64,000 nt of DNA from Takakia lepidozioides (lineage: Eukaryota; Streptophyta; Takakiopsida; Takakiales; Takakiaceae): assembly GCA_030704615.1 (NCBI GenBank), contig CM060732.1:55657053-55721052 (forward strand), given 5' to 3'. The notes under the pieces are model-generated. The model was not told where the DNA came from. It ran no database searches and was given only the letters and a program-made list of their open reading frames with translations. The position numbers were made by a program, and so were the translations under genes. This document shows positions 31,118 through 44,700 of this stretch, in pieces. Numbering within the stretch: position 1 is the stretch's first letter; each line of letters starts with the position of its first letter.

Positions 31118-32940
31118 CTAAATGCGCATGATCTGGTAGTAATGTGCCAACGACTGCGGAGGACTAAATTCCTTCCAAGCAGCCCATGACTGTTTATGTG
31201 TTTCAATATGCAAGTCGTGCTGCAATGGTTTGTCATGGATACCAATGTATCCCTTCAACTTATTGACATTGACTCTTCCCAGCATCTCTTTGTTAATGGT
31301 TTGTAACATGACGGTGTTGTTATCATACATCTTCTGTATGACATAAGGTCCTTTCCATGGTGATTTAAGCTTAGAAGCCTTAATCTTCCCCTTCTTTTGC
31401 AACCACAGAACCAAATCTCACGTCTTAAAAGTCTTTAATTTACCTTCATCAAACTGATCCTTCCTCTTCATCTTAATTCTGGTCATGTTATCCGCTGCAT
31501 CAGCACGTACTTCTTCCACATGGTATAATTCATGTTTCCTGACCTTAATTGAATCTTCCAATTCCATTCTCTTTCCCCATTCCGTTCTCATGGTAGGTAA
31601 CAGGAATTCCACTGGAAGTAAAGCTTCCATACCATAAACTAATTGGAATGGTGTATACTTAGTGGTGACTTTATATGAAGTCTTGTATGACCACAAAGCT
31701 GTCAGCAATTTTGTATCCCAATCTGTTCTGTTTGCATTGACTATCTTAGCCAAGATAGTACATAGTATTTTGTTGGTAGTCTCTGCCTGCCCATTACCCT
31801 GTGGGTAATAAGTTGTACTCTTCCTATGCACAATCATGAACTCTTTAGTCAATAGTTCTATGGTCTCATTAATGAAGTGACTTCCCTGGTCACTGATAAA
31901 TTCCAGGGGACAGCCAAATCGCGTAAGTATGTTCTCATACAAGAACCTTGTTGTGGACTTAGCTGTGTTGTCCCTCAGACCTTTAGCTTCCACCCACTTT
32001 GTAGTATAATCAGTGGCTGTGATTATATACTTGTTCTGTGTATTCTTGGCTGGTGGGTTAATTGGTCCAACAAAATCTAGTCCCCATTTCTGAAATGGTT
32101 CAGTAGGCATCGTAGGATGCAAAGCCATCTTCCCAGATCTCTGCAATGGTCCTAGCCTCTGACACTCATCACAACTCTTACAATACTTGTGTACATCCTT
32201 GAACAAAGTTGGCCACCAGTAACCTGCAAGTAGTATCTTTCTACTGATAGTCTCTTCTCCAAAATGACCTCCAACCACTCCTTTATGAACTTCCTCCAAA
32301 ACTTTATTTACTTCATGGTGGTACAAGCATCGTTTAAGTACTCCATCAGGTCCTAACTTATAAATTCTGCCCCCTACCATAGTATAAGGTAAAGCCTTGA
32401 TAGCGATTCTCTTCCTCTGCTCCTTTCCATAACTAGGTGGGCACTGACCATGAGTAAGGTAGTATCTGATTGGCCACTGCCAATCTAACCAGTCATCTGC
32501 ACTTCCCTGCACCTCCACTGCAAATAAACTCGCATCAGGTAATTGGTCGTCTACTCCTGTGGCTGGCTCTCCTGTTGATAGGCGTGACAAGTGATCTGCC
32601 ACAAGATGCAAACGACCAGGCTTGTAAACAACCTCGAACTCAAACTCGTGCAAGATTATTAACCACCTTGTTGTCCTTCCACTTATCAAAGGTTTGTTCA
32701 CCAGATATATCAGAGCCTGGTGATCCACATAAAACATAAACTTCCTTCCCAATAGGTAATGCCTGAATTTCTTGACTGCATAAATCATTGTCAGTGCTTC
32801 TCTTTCAGTTGTGCTATAGTTCCTTTCAGTACTGTTCATCAACCTGCTAGCATAGTACACATGTGAGTCTATATTTCCTTTAACACTGCTCCCAACGCTT
32901 CTCCTGAGGCATCACAGTGAACATGAAATACTACATGTCA
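31118..32940 (-). pseudogene. RNase H and integrase of Ty3 copy C
   Basis: RNase H begins with VHCDASGEALGAVL (about 32925-32880, frame-shifted from the RT) and continues with YYASRLMNSTERNYSTTEREAL and YVDHQALIYLVN. Integrase shows the zinc site HKGVVGGHFGEET...CKSCDEC, the DDE residues in WGLDFVGPI, FISDQGSHF and QGNGQAETTNK, and a C-terminal region running past a stop near 31420 into LVLWLQKKGKIKASKLKSPW. The longest open stretch (31418-32860) is 480 codons. It is broken by a frameshift near 32945 and the stop near 31420. Confidence 0.9.
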
Positions 32941-32947
32941 GTGAGGG

Positions 32948-33665
32948 TTAATCAGCACAGGTGTAGTTGTTACTGAGTTCCTCAAAAGCCTGTTGACATT
33001 CAGCTGTCCATGCAAACACTGCATCTTTCTTCAGAAGCTTGCTCAATGGTGCTGCTATCTGTGCATACCGTCTGACAAATCTTCTGTAATAACTGGTTTG
33101 TCTAAGGAATCTCCTTAGACTCTTAACATTTACTGGTGGTGGAGAGGCTTTAATGGTCTCTGTCTTTCTGGGATCCACAAGAAGTCCCCTCTTACACACA
33201 ATGTGTTCCAAAAGCACCCTTGAGTTCACACAGAAAGTACACTTCTCTGGATTCAGGCCCAGACCTCTCATCCTGCATCTGGCCAAACATAACTCCAATT
33301 TATGCAAGTGCTCATTCTTAGAGCTGTACACACTGAAATCATCCAAGAACACCTGCATGAAATCATCCAGATACTCATGAAAAGATTCACTTATCACTCT
33401 CTGAAAGGTTGCTGGTGCATTACAAAGTCCAAAAGGCATGACTTTGTATGCATAAGCACCCCAGTCTGTGATGAAAGCTGTCTTTCCCTGGTCTTCTTCT
33501 GCCACTTGCACTTGATTATAACCACTGAAGCCATCCATGAATGAGTACATCTCATGGCCTGCCACAGTGTCCAATACCGCTTCTGTGAATGGCAAAGGGA
33601 AATGATCTTTCTTCGTACAAGCATTCAACTTCTTATAGTTCACACAAACTCTCAGTTTACCATAT
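32948..33665 (-). pseudogene. Reverse transcriptase of Ty3 copy C, 5'-truncated
   Basis: From GKLRVCVNYKKLNACT the RT core runs through MYSFMDGFSGYNQVQV, FITDWGAYAYKVMPFGLCNAP and the catalytic MQVFLDDFSVYS, to the connection segment RRFLRQTSYYRRFVRRY. Protease, Gag and the first RT residues are absent. Coding before 33665 is LINE sequence, so any fused reading there is an artefact. Confidence 0.9.
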
Positions 33666-33667
33666 AT

Positions 33668-35885
33668 TCGGAGCCTCTGGCCCTGCCACCCAGCATACCT
33701 GGACTGGTAGTGGCCTTGCCCACCCACCACTAGGTCTCCACACACAAGAAGCTCTCCAATGGGCTCGTTGTGCGGCTCAATTCTCCTCACCTACCACCAC
33801 CATACTCATACTTACACAACAACAATGGCCCGATCCTAGACACCCCCTCCTCCAACTTCCCGCCTGCGTCTAGCCGCTATCGAACCAAACCAGCTCAGAT
33901 ATATACATGTCCCCCCCTTCCCCAAGTACAAAGAGCCTACCTTAACCCTGCTACTACTTGTTCAAAATACCTTCCCCCCCAACGCACATATTCCGGACTT
34001 CCCTACCCGTCTCCACCACCTATTAGCAGGAACACATGGCACACCGCCTTTCCACTCCCCCCAACTTACCCCACTACTCCTAACCCAATCCCCAGTATTA
34101 GCCTATGCAAAGCTTGGACACGGGCGCTACCACGCCCCCCCACCCCCTGCCCAATAGCTACCCTCACTACACCCCCACTTTGCCAACAAACTCTACCTCT
34201 AAAATACCCCCCTGCCCACTCTCATTATACTGATGGCTCCCTCACCGGCTCCCACGCAGGTTATGACATTTACCATGCCGCCCCTAAACAAGGCATGTCC
34301 CTTAGACTACCTAGCCCCGCCACCATTTTACGCGCTGAGCTTATGGCCATCCATGACGCACTCTCCCAGTTAACCTCTTTTCCCCCCACATTACATTTTT
34401 ACTGACAGCCTGACCTCCCTCTTTTTCATTCGAAATCACCTCCCTCGACCCTCTTCCCACCATCACCATCCTGACCGGAACCTCATTACAGCCATTGTCC
34501 ATCTTGTTATCTCCCTGAACCAACCCATCTACTTTATCAAAGTTCGCTCGCATACTGGTATCTTTGACGACGATGCAGCCAACCTCCTCGCCTAGCAGGG
34601 GGCCGCCCGCCCCCCCCTTGATCCCACAACGGACCCCATTCATATCGCACACACCCACCCATTTTGGCTTATACACCCCGTCCCGGAGTCTCCTGAGTCC
34701 TGACCAATCCGCAACCTTTTAACTGTACTTACTCGGGAGACTAGCAAACAAGCCTCAATATCTACCAGCCACACCAAGAAACGCATCCAGAAATGGACGC
34801 AATCCACTGTACAACACCATAAACTATCCCACCACTTTTGGCACACCAAAGCCGCTACTGATGCACAAATACGACAAACCCTCAAATTTAGATATGCTCA
34901 ATACATGGGCCACCATCGCAAACACACCTTCTGGCCGCGCCTCTACCTTTCCCCGAACTGTCCACTATGCTCCCGCACCCACATGGTCCGCAATACATGG
35001 CCCCACCTTCTCAGCCAATGTCCCCACCCCGTCATCCATGGTCTCCGTATCACCCGACATAATCATGTTATCTCGCACATACACAACTCCTCCTACAATG
35101 CCCTGAAACTCGCTGGTTCTCACTTATCAATGCGGCATCTACCAAGGCCGACCTCCGGACCACACTGTACCGTCATGGGTACTCCCATACACCTGCCGAC
35201 CTCACTTACCCTGCATATGCCCTGCTCAACTATGCCCGGACATCTTGCTAGTACAAGGTCTACCCATACACGCCACGCCACCCACTATCCAATCCCCCAA
35301 CCTCACTTGCATACACTTTATTGAATTCACATACTGCCACAACCGCTATCCTAGCACCTCCACTCTAAAAAAACGTCAGAAATATGCTCCGCTTATCCTA
35401 GCCATCCGCCGACTCGGCTGGACCATTGACCCACTAACCGTCATCACTACTGGAACACAAGGTGGCATCCACAATGCCAACATCTATGCACTCCACAAGA
35501 AGTTTAGAATCCCCAACCTTCTATACACAAATGCTTAAAAACTATCCACCTAACGGCACTTCGCTCTATCATAGCCAGTATCACCAATAAACGACAACAA
35601 GAATCCAATCTTCCACTAGGCTCTTATGTACCCTCGGGATCCTCCGTGGTACCCGGGGTATCCCCCCGGTACCCTAGATACTCTCCTCTGATATCACTGT
35701 TGTCACCGATACCCTATACACTCCCCTCTGCTATACCCCGGATACTACTCCCTGGTGTCCCCTGGACATCTTTTTTACTTAGAGGGCCCACCCCCGAAAG
35801 GGGGTAGTAGCCGCAAGGCGAAGTGGCTCTTAGTTACGCCGGTCCCTTGACCGGAGTTTTATCTCTTTCTCTAACCTCACTTTCG
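33668..35885 (+). mobile_element. LINE copy 2, 5'-truncated, with RNase H
   Basis: Homologous to the minus-strand LINE at 2110-3725 from GPATQHTWTGSGLAHPP onward, and keeps an RNase H segment that copy lacks. The 3' end has GGCCCACCCCCGAAAGGGGG, AGTGGCTCTTAGTTACGCCG and a pyrimidine tail. TTTACCA occurs at 33656-33662 and again at 35894-35900, a possible target-site duplicate. Several stops and frameshifts; the copy is inactive. Confidence 0.75.
33770..35537 (+). pseudogene. LINE ORF: RNase H, Cys/His segment and C-terminus
   Basis: RNase H is recognised by HYTDGSLTGSHAGYDIYH (first Asp), then TILRAELMAIHDALSQL (Glu) near 34330-34375, ended by a stop at 34403. The Cys/His segment NCPLCSRTHMVRNTWPH lies near 34960-35010. 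The C-terminal part LKKRQKYAPLILAIRRLGW, TTGTQGGIHNANI is at 35365-35500. The first open stretch (33770-34405) is 211 codons and very Pro/Thr rich. Confidence 0.7.
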
Positions 35886-35900
35886 TTCACCAATTTACCA

Positions 35901-36460
35901 GGTGTGTGCCCGTTTTACGAAATTTCCTACATGACCTTGAGCTGACAATTTAAGAAGCCAGCCTGAAGCCAAACAGTAATTGGTGACAAACAACAATGCG
36001 AAATTCTGCTCATCTAGACAAGCTCTTACAATTAATCCTCAAAATGCAAAAATGAAACAGCCTGAATGGGTAGAAAGCCAGCGAGAACGAAGAGGAAAGA
36101 TAAAAGAAGTTCGCGTGTGCACCCATAGAGAAGCTCATCCATCAACTGACCAAGCAAGGACAAATAGAGAACTGCATGGGAATTCTACCCTTTCACAAAT
36201 GCGTCATAGCCGAAGTTGAAGGGCAAGCCCAGTGAGCTGATCTTCATCAGAGCAAAGAAGAGCCCTGGTATTGATGAGGGGTTGTGAAGAAGCCCGACTA
36301 CATTCATGTGCGTTACTTTTGCATATAATTTTAGGTTGGTATGAAACTGTAAAAGAGTGAGATTATCATCTACATTCATATTATTTCTTGCAAAATTACC
36401 ATATGAAATAGAAGTCATTGCACTGGAGAAGTTACAAAACATCAGATTCCGTAAGATTTC
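35901..36460. other. No gene seen
   Basis: Between the LINE and the next transposon end. Short ORFs only, no family recognised on either strand, and no clear continuation of the Ty3 RT upstream part. Confidence 0.4.
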
Positions 36461-36461
36461 A

Positions 36462-37460
36462 CACTACTGCAAAAAAGAAGGTTAGCGATGCCTATCCGTC
36501 ATGGCCCCAAAATGCCCGTGACGAAGGTATCACAGGTTGGATTACAACGCCCCGGCCATCCACTACAGGAAAAAGAAGTGGGGGGGGGGGGGGGGGGGGG
36601 GGTTGTTAGCGACGCCAGCCGCGCCCCCACGCTGGGCCTGCGACGCCCAGCCGTCGCAAGGTGCGTCGCCGCGGGGGGTTGCGACGGATTTTTTTTTTCC
36701 TTGCGACGCCGGGGGTCGCAATGCCAACAAAATAAATAAATAAACAAATTTGGGCGTTGCGACGTCCAGCAGTCGCAAGGTGCATCGCCGCGGGGGGTTG
36801 CAACGGTTTTTTTTCCTTTCGACGCCGGGGGGGGGGGGAGGGGTCACAATGCCAAAAAAATAAAAAAATAAAAAATTGTGAGTACCCCGAAGGCGGCGAG
36901 GAAGCACGGGATCTGAGAGGCCGACGACAGCAAGTGGAGCATTGCGATGCCAAAAACGTTGTTGGGAGCGCCCCGCGCCTGGCGGGGCTGCAACAACGAT
37001 GACGGCGTTGGGGCTGGGCTCTAAGGCTGCGGAGGTTGCAATTCCCCGGCGTCACAAGAGAAACCCCCTTAGAAGGAACTTGAAAGAAATCTTGATATTT
37101 ATATATATACTTAGACTGCTTTTGTGATACATAGATGTATCGTAGGTGTGTTGGTTAGTCTATAGTGTCTTAGAAATGTTATAATGTGGAGGTCCTAGGT
37201 TCAAGTATGCATTGCCTAATATATGTAGAACAATGAACGTATTGCCATCGGACAGAACCGGAGTCAATGGTCAACAAGTTTTTGAAATTCAAATTCTTTG
37301 CGACCCCCGGACGTCGCTAATTCGACGTCGTAGAGAAGGAAACCAAAAATAAAATAAAATAAATAAATAAATAAATATTTGGCCGCGTTTCCTAGCGACC
37401 CCCATCCGTCGGTAAATAGCGACAACATTCTAGCGACGCCCGGGCGTCGCAAAAAGGGGC
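36462..37460. mobile_element. GCGACG-rich CACTA relatives, degraded
   Basis: Left ends CACTACTGCAAAAAAGAAGG (36462) and CACTACAGGAAAAAGAAGTGG (36561) suggest two overlapping insertions. The interior has the same GCGACG/CGTCGC-rich subterminal sequence as the element at 7161-8460. It also has a shared core (about 37100-37270: TAGACTGCTTTTGTGATACA, TATAATGTGGAGGTCCTAGG), which includes a box B-like AGGTTCAAGTATGC. A run of over 20 G (36579-36602) is present. No clear right terminus or TSD. Confidence 0.65.
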
Positions 37461-38760
37461 TTCTAATTTCAAAGAGGCTTGTGGCTTGTTTGGACTCAAG
37501 CTGAAAAGGTAGATCGTCATGGGCCTGCCTGCTTCTGATGTATATGACCAGTCAACACATGTTCCTTCGCTTGCATTCTTGTCGTCATATGTTTTTCAGC
37601 ATTTCCCTTTGTGAGACACTGACAGTTTGGTATGAATATAAGCTCCAGTGAGAACTTGCGACGTATCAGGTAGTGCAGGTAAGAACAAGTGCAGCTGTGC
37701 AGGTGTTTGTTATAGGAGAGTGCTCTTCTCGTGTATAAAACCTAGGCAGAGGAGCAATGGAGTCTTTTGGGCATCAGGGTATAGTTGAATCTATTCGTGT
37801 GTCCCCAACCAGAGATGGAGTGTGCAGAGTGTTTTGGTTTGATAGCAAATGCTCAAGTTTGGAGTTAAGGAACACACAACAGGCAACGATTGACTGGGTT
37901 AATGGCACCAAAACAACTTCTGGACTCCAGTGACAGGGTATCCATGATCTCCCTTGCAACATAAAGGCCCATTGATAATCAGTCACCTTAGTGGCTCCTA
38001 TCATCTCGACCCTGAATGCAGGAAGACTGATGCACTTGTAATACCCTCTCTGCTCTCCAAATCACGGCTATGGCAATGTCCTACCACAGAAGGTTTGATT
38101 TCACCTTCAAATTCCATGGAATTGCAAATGTGCAGAGGTCCTTAATAAAGTGCACAAGCAGGGACTAGTATTGTCACCCTGCCCATTTGCATACATGTAT
38201 CGGCGATGACTATACCAAAGGTTGCATGATACATTCAAGACAAAGCCACTTGTGAAGCTCAAACTGTGCCAGTGCTTCTCTATAGAGCTGCCTGTAACAG
38301 GAATGTCTGGTAAAGATGGGGCCTGGGGTTGGAGTGGAGAGATTTGTACACATTGCTGACACTCATTCAAAAAGTTAAGATCCTGGGCTTCAGTTCATTC
38401 GCATCTGAGTTCCCACCCCCCAGAGTTCTCAAAGTGGTTGAGAGAAAAAGGGAGCTTTACAACATCCAAAAGTACCTGGGAAGTACCACATTGAAAACAA
38501 AGCACCAAGTCCTAGCAGGAAACGATTGGCCTTATGACAAAAGAGAGAAAATAGAGAAAAGAGAGACTTCCATTATCGAACATCTGTTCTAGATGGTCAC
38601 AAAGATGAAAGAGCTTCACTTGGTAGCATGGTATTCTACTGATACAATTCACTGCCAACCATACTAATGTAAAGAGGTGTGTACATGCCGCGTAACACTA
38701 CCACATAGTATTACAACAAAGAATTACACCTTCATGTCGACAGCGATTCAAGCTTCACAA
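37461..38760. other. 3' flank of the ubinuclein-like gene
   Basis: No supported gene. Short ORFs on both strands lack motifs. The part next to 38761 presumably holds the 3' UTR and polyadenylation site of the minus-strand gene, but no clear AATAAA was fixed. Confidence 0.4.
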
Positions 38761-41700
38761 CTAAGGGCCCTTGTCCAGCTTCGGTCTAGGCGCTTTGACT
38801 CTATCTCTGCGCCTTTCATCATCTGAGAGTTCACCAGCTATAGCGAGCTTCTTCTTAAAGACACGGGAGGGGCTATGGGGAACATCTCTTGTGCCATTAC
38901 CCAAAGATGCTGAAATTACCTGAGCACCAGCTTTGAGTTTCTTCTTCTTGATTTTCTTCAATGGGGATTGAAGCATCAGTTTCGAGGCCTCTCTCCCTGA
39001 ATCACTGCGATCTTCTGCCATCTTTTTGATTTCGTATTTGCTCGACTTCAACTTGACAGGTTCACCGGGCGTTTTCCTCTTCAGCTTCTTCCCGTCACTA
39101 CCTAATTTTGTCTTCAGCATACTCGAAAGTAGTAGATTTCCACTGTCAAATACACCATCATTCCTGTGTAACATAGTGGTAGGCACATTCCTAGATTTTG
39201 ATAAGGAGGGTAGCAGGCCATGGCTTGACATATAGCTGGAAGGCTTTGGCATTTGCCTATCTGCAGAGTCATCCCCAACCTTTTTCCAATCACTCAAGAG
39301 ACCCACTTTTTGCCTTTTCTTTGGTACCTGCCACCACAACTCACCGAAGTAAGACAGACAGCACGAAGGGAAGAAAGACTCCACTTTCCCAAGAAAATTC
39401 CCCTCAACGCTGCCATCCAGCCATGCATAAAACTGTCTGGCATGGCATCACAGACAAGTCTCCTCCCATTTCGGTTTGCCCTCAGATGGACCTCAGTGGA
39501 CAAAAGACCTTAACAAGCAAGAACTTTTTCCCTTGATGCGAAGAGAAAGAAACACACTGGCCATAAGAGGCCAGAGAAACAACAAGGAGTTGCCCATCGC
39601 AGAAGAGAGACCAACAATCCTAACCAAGTGATCCGGAGGCTAAATGTGGCACCGGATCAAAGCAAGAAGCCTTTGTTGTGTTCTCAAGGCAAGCAGATGA
39701 GTGCTTGGCTTGAAATAAAGCTGTGTAGTAAATGACAATGTGCAGGAAATATGATTAGGCCCCAAAAGACCCTCAATGTAAGGAGCGAAGGAGGATTCAT
39801 TAATGAAGTTTTGCTTTCCTGTTGTTTTCGGTCTTGCCTGCAAACTCAAACGAGATGTACTCAGATGGGAAGATGTGTCATGTGCCCACTCTTGCTGTGA
39901 AGAAGATTAGAGGTTGTTGATGGGATGACCAAGAACCCACACAAATAAATAACCCAGAGCTTAGAGTCAGGACAAACAGTAATGTGTTTCCCTTCAGGTT
40001 TGAGAAGACAGGGTGCTTGTTGGATATAGAGTGGTACCGTAGACAGAACGAAACATGGAGATATAGCTACTACCCCAGTTTGAACTCTGGGACAAGGTAG
40101 GCAAATTCTTGTGCGGTTCGTTTTCTCTTGTTTCCAAGCCCTCCTCTATTTTCACCTCATGGCGCACCTGCTAGAATGGTACAAGTTTACAAGGGGCTGG
40201 GAATCCTAGCTCATGACTAATGATGACTACTTACATGTTGACACCATGGCTGGGTCTAAGAGATAACAACTTAATGTTATGCTCACATAGACGTTAGAAC
40301 TTGGTTGCTTTTTATGTTCTACATGTGAGGCTTCATTTACAAGCTGTAAACTTACAGGAAATCACTTCTACCAAGTGAAAGTGAAATGTTTTCATTGAAC
40401 TAGAAGGACTACAAAGTCAACTTCAAAGAACCAATCAGTCTGTGAACAGAGCATTGTCACCATACTTTTACATCTACTTACAAACCCTGGAAGGGACTGC
40501 ATGGCTTGAGCCCAGGACTACTGCGCTTTACCACTGTGAAACTAATTAGGGCGAGTCTCGTTATATAACCAGTTAATTAAGTGCCCCCCATCACAAATCC
40601 ACTAGGTTAAATGCGAGTCCCGAAAGACAGCAGACCAAACTAGTTCACATACCGTGTTGACCTTTCAGCATCAAACCTGCTGAGGAAGTGGAAGGTGCAG
40701 GCAAGCGAACCTCAGTATACTGAGTCAAGAAGGTACAAGCCTAAAAGTGCTCAAGAGGGTCGTCTGTATTGCAGGTGATCATTAAGGACCACAAGGAATT
40801 GGAGAGGTGGTGGACAGGGTAAGGTCAGAAAAACTTAATTAGAAAGCTCAAAATTAGAAAGACATTCAGGTGATACCTTTGTAAGCTTGCTAAGCCGCTT
40901 CTTCCGCTCCTTAGCACGGTAGACAGCACCCTTGATGCCGTTGTTATCCATCCAACCCTCTGGCCAAAGTTCTGCCAACTGCAGACCACTGGTTCTCTTG
41001 TCAATTATTACACCAGGAGTATCGTACAAGGGAGTAATAGTAAAGCAGTCCCTTTGAATCCTTGCTTGAAAATTGTCGTTCACTCTCTACAAACTAGGCA
41101 TCTGTTTTCCTACATTGATCTAACACATTATAAGCAAAACAGAGCCTGCTGATTGCATCAAAATGCCTCTCACCTGATGGCAAGCAAGAACACACACACA
41201 AACAGATGAGAAGGAATGACACACTGACCTCAATATAGAGTTTCCGAATCTGTGGTCCTTTATGCTCATCCATTCCCTGTCCGAATTGCCAAGAATCACA
41301 AGGCAGCAAATACTATCATCCATCGATCTAGTCAGATCACTGCAATGACCAAATCAGAAATAATCTCGACCCAAAGTATGACTCTGCTCCATGATTTTCC
41401 AAGAGACTTGGTCAGAAGTATGCAGACTCCCTGGTTTAAAGGTTTGATGATGATTGAGCTCTGAAAGTATTCGCAATGTTACAACAACACCAGCATTTGA
41501 CAGTTACGGTAATCCCAATGAAGAACTTCTTTTGCAAAAGGATTGAACTCATCCATCATCCATTTCCTACTTCGGACATACATGACTACTGTTGTAAACA
41601 CCCTTGGACATTATTCATTGACCACCAAAAAGAAACAACCAGCATGGAAATGAAAATAGGTAAGAGCAGGAGTGAGACCTCCAGATACTGTTCGTACAGA

Positions 41701-44700
41701 TCACAGAGACGGTCCTCAGTAGCATGGTCCCACTTGTACTTTACACTACTGCTGCCACCTTTCTCTGCTGAACCTGGCATTGCCTGAAAGTCATCCGACG
41801 ATCCGTCTTGCAGCTCGACATCCTGACGATAGACAGAAGGACTAAGAGTTTTAGAGTCCCATCATACAATACCAGGTTGCTTACCAGTTCAACTGGTATA
41901 TTCTTAAACAGAGAACCTTTAAGAATGTGCTGCCGTCTTTGGCCTTCCAAAAAAATCCACTATCATTTATTGAGAGGAAAGATCTGTGTACCCTTAAGGC
42001 CAACACTTCAAAAGACAAAAGCTGAATATCCTACTGAATATTACTCATAGTCTCGTCCTCATATATCGGATAATCACTTCAGCCATCGTTTATGATGACA
42101 AATTAACGGCGTGCCATGAGTGCATACAATTCTACTCTGACGCAAGGGTCTGGAACTGATGGAGTGATTGTACCTGAGCTTGGATTGAGACCCGAGCTTT
42201 GACCATCTCTGTGACTTCACGCTTGATATCCTGTAACCGCCCTTCCTTCTCTTGCTTGGCTGACAGCCCTAGCTCCACCATTTCCTTCAAGTTTCTCTGC
42301 ATCCATAGAGGTGTACCATTGGCATGCAATATTCTTGCAAGCGTATGATACTCAGACTGTTCCAGAGCAGGCTACAGGCCCTCAAAATTGCCATAACCAC
42401 TATTGTAGCCAAGCAATCTACGAATGAAACACAGCAGAACAACTTGAATAGGAGCATGATTTGGCGTGTACCTTAAGTGTTGGAAGGCGCATAACATGCC
42501 CCAAAATTCCCATCAATCGCTCCACCAGCTCATCTGGAACTTTGCCTTGTTTAGCCTGATACTTTTACGCACAGACACATGTACATCAATCTCCCTTCAA
42601 GAGGACCAATTCACCAGAAAAGGACATGTACAAGCTCAACATAATATCTCTTCTAAGCCCACAGAAAGAATAAAGACACTAGATTATCAAACCAGAAAGC
42701 AATTCTAAGGATTGCTTCCTTTTCTTTGCTTTAGTCTGGAAGTCTGTCCTGGGTCCCAACTGAGATACAGGAGGGCTGGGTGCAAAGTCTGAAACTTCCA
42801 TGCACTTGAGTCAGCAAACCAGGGAGGTCGGGTCTTCTCTTCCCTCCAGTGAATGCTACCTGCTGTGGACCGAGAATGAGACTAAGAATCTAAGGTTGGC
42901 AATACACTTGCAAGCAACCCAGACATCAATTCTAGCATTCTTGCACTACATCACACAACACAGCTTAGTGCATTGTAGTCACAGCCCACACACAATGACA
43001 ACCACACAGGAGGGTGACAGTGCAAACGTACGGCAAGCCTTGCAACCTTTGCAAGCCTCTGCTTCACATCACGTGGCAAGCGCTTAACCTTTCCTCCAGA
43101 CTGTGATGGAGGCTCAGGTTCTTCTCCATCTGTCATTGGTGGGCAACCTGCCACACAATCCTCAAATCATATCAAACAAAATCCACAGGCATGTGACTCA
43201 ACAAATATTGAAAATGGTCCGTTTCCAGGCCACATTCAGAGGTATGGGACAAAAAGATAAAGATAAAGATATTAAAAGTGACACTGGATGTGAAGAGGCG
43301 TCTTCCTCGTCTGGGAAAAACTATATGCTTCAAAAAGTTAGGTCTGAAACATACATAGGGTTACACCTCTCTCCAAATCCTGGATTGCTCTCTCCAGCAC
43401 AGTGCCCTTGGGCCATCCTGCCCGTTTTGGGCTAACCTCCTTTGGACCTGGTGATGCTGATTTCTGCTCCCACATTAGAACCCCCAAGAGTCACAAATCT
43501 CGTCAATCTCTTGAGGTGCAACATGTACAACTAACATATGAAGGGAAGTACTGCTTTCAGTGTTCACTGGACCGTACTCGTCAACCTGGCTCTTACAATC
43601 AGATCTGCCCAATGGACATTGCAGTATTCTCTGTCAAGGTTGCCATCTATACATGCTTGTATTTACTCCTGTCAGTAACACTCACAGAGGCTATCAGAAG
43701 TCGTAACACGTGATGTGAGCAAATATTGACACGCATTACTTACAGTTGAAATTTTGCCAACAGTTCCATCGGAGTCCCTAGTGTCCTCATCCCTGGCTGA
43801 GTTTTGTGCCACATTCACCTTCATCAAGTTCGGTGACCCTAGCACAATTCCTTTCGAGTCCCTCGCTGAATCCTTCCTCTGTTTGTTTACCTCCAATCTC
43901 TGTGGGCTACCCATGTCCTCAGCTGTGATGGCCTGGGGTTCCTTTGCTCCAAGAGTCCTCTCAGCCTTTCTTGTGTTTCCAACACTATTGTCAACATGGA
44001 CGCGTGGACTCCCATCTTGGTGATGATGATAAGCCTCTGTAACACGGACCTTATTCAGTGCTGATAAAACCCTGCTAGATCCATCTTTCTTGCTGTTCTC
44101 AGCCTTGGGGCCAACTTCCTTCATCTCCTTCGCCCTTTTGTGACTGTGAGATATACCCAGATCCAGTTTTACACCATGCTTCTCACTGTCACAGTCCTCT
44201 TTTGGGTCCCTCGAGTTCTTGTTAGTCAGAGCTTGTTCATTGGCTATGGCTGTCTGAACTCCATCAGAGGGCCCAGGATCAACACTGACAGAAAGTGGGA
44301 ACTGTCTTGCTGCAGCTTTCATCCGGACCCCCATCATCTTCAAACGTTTCTTTCCCTCCTCCACTTTTTTCTCAACAACAGGGTTCTTAATTTCCTTGCG
44401 TTTCCTTTTCTTGGGGATTACCACAGGGGCAGGAGGAGTCTCAATTCTGATTGGACAACATCCCAGAACATCAGAGTATGTCATGAAAACACAAAAACAC
44501 ATTCTCTTCTTGAAGGGCTTTCTAGAGGATATCTGGAAAACCTGAACTAATTGTCTCTATCAAGGTAAATCACACTAGTGGAGTGAGCCCCTCACAAAGG
44601 TAGGATCTGTTCCCTTTTGTTCTGCCCAAACTGGATGTGGGGACTATGGCCACAAGGCTACGGCAAACGTCTGATGAGTACATTCTCTCTCGTCTTTCAG

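Larger units (their letters stand above)
29161..33665 (-). mobile_element. Ty3/gypsy element, 3' half (pol, extra ORF, 3' LTR); copy C
   Basis: Minus-strand element of the same LTR family as copies A and B. It has RT (33665-32948), RNase H and integrase (32940-31118), a third ORF region (31117-30213), a polypurine tract and the 3' LTR (30173-29161). Gag and the 5' LTR are missing; a LINE abuts it at 33668. The primer-site type, extra ORF and long LTR fit the Athila/Tat side of Ty3. Confidence 0.85.

Noticed and set aside
32948-33790. RT ORF start at 33790 on the minus strand
   Set aside because: Sequence above about 33665 belongs to a LINE on the other strand; the fused N-terminus is an artefact of the insertion.
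38761-39384. Single-exon nuclear protein gene starting at 39384
   Set aside because: A good acceptor at 39328 and phase agreement show this is the last exon of the ubinuclein-like gene.
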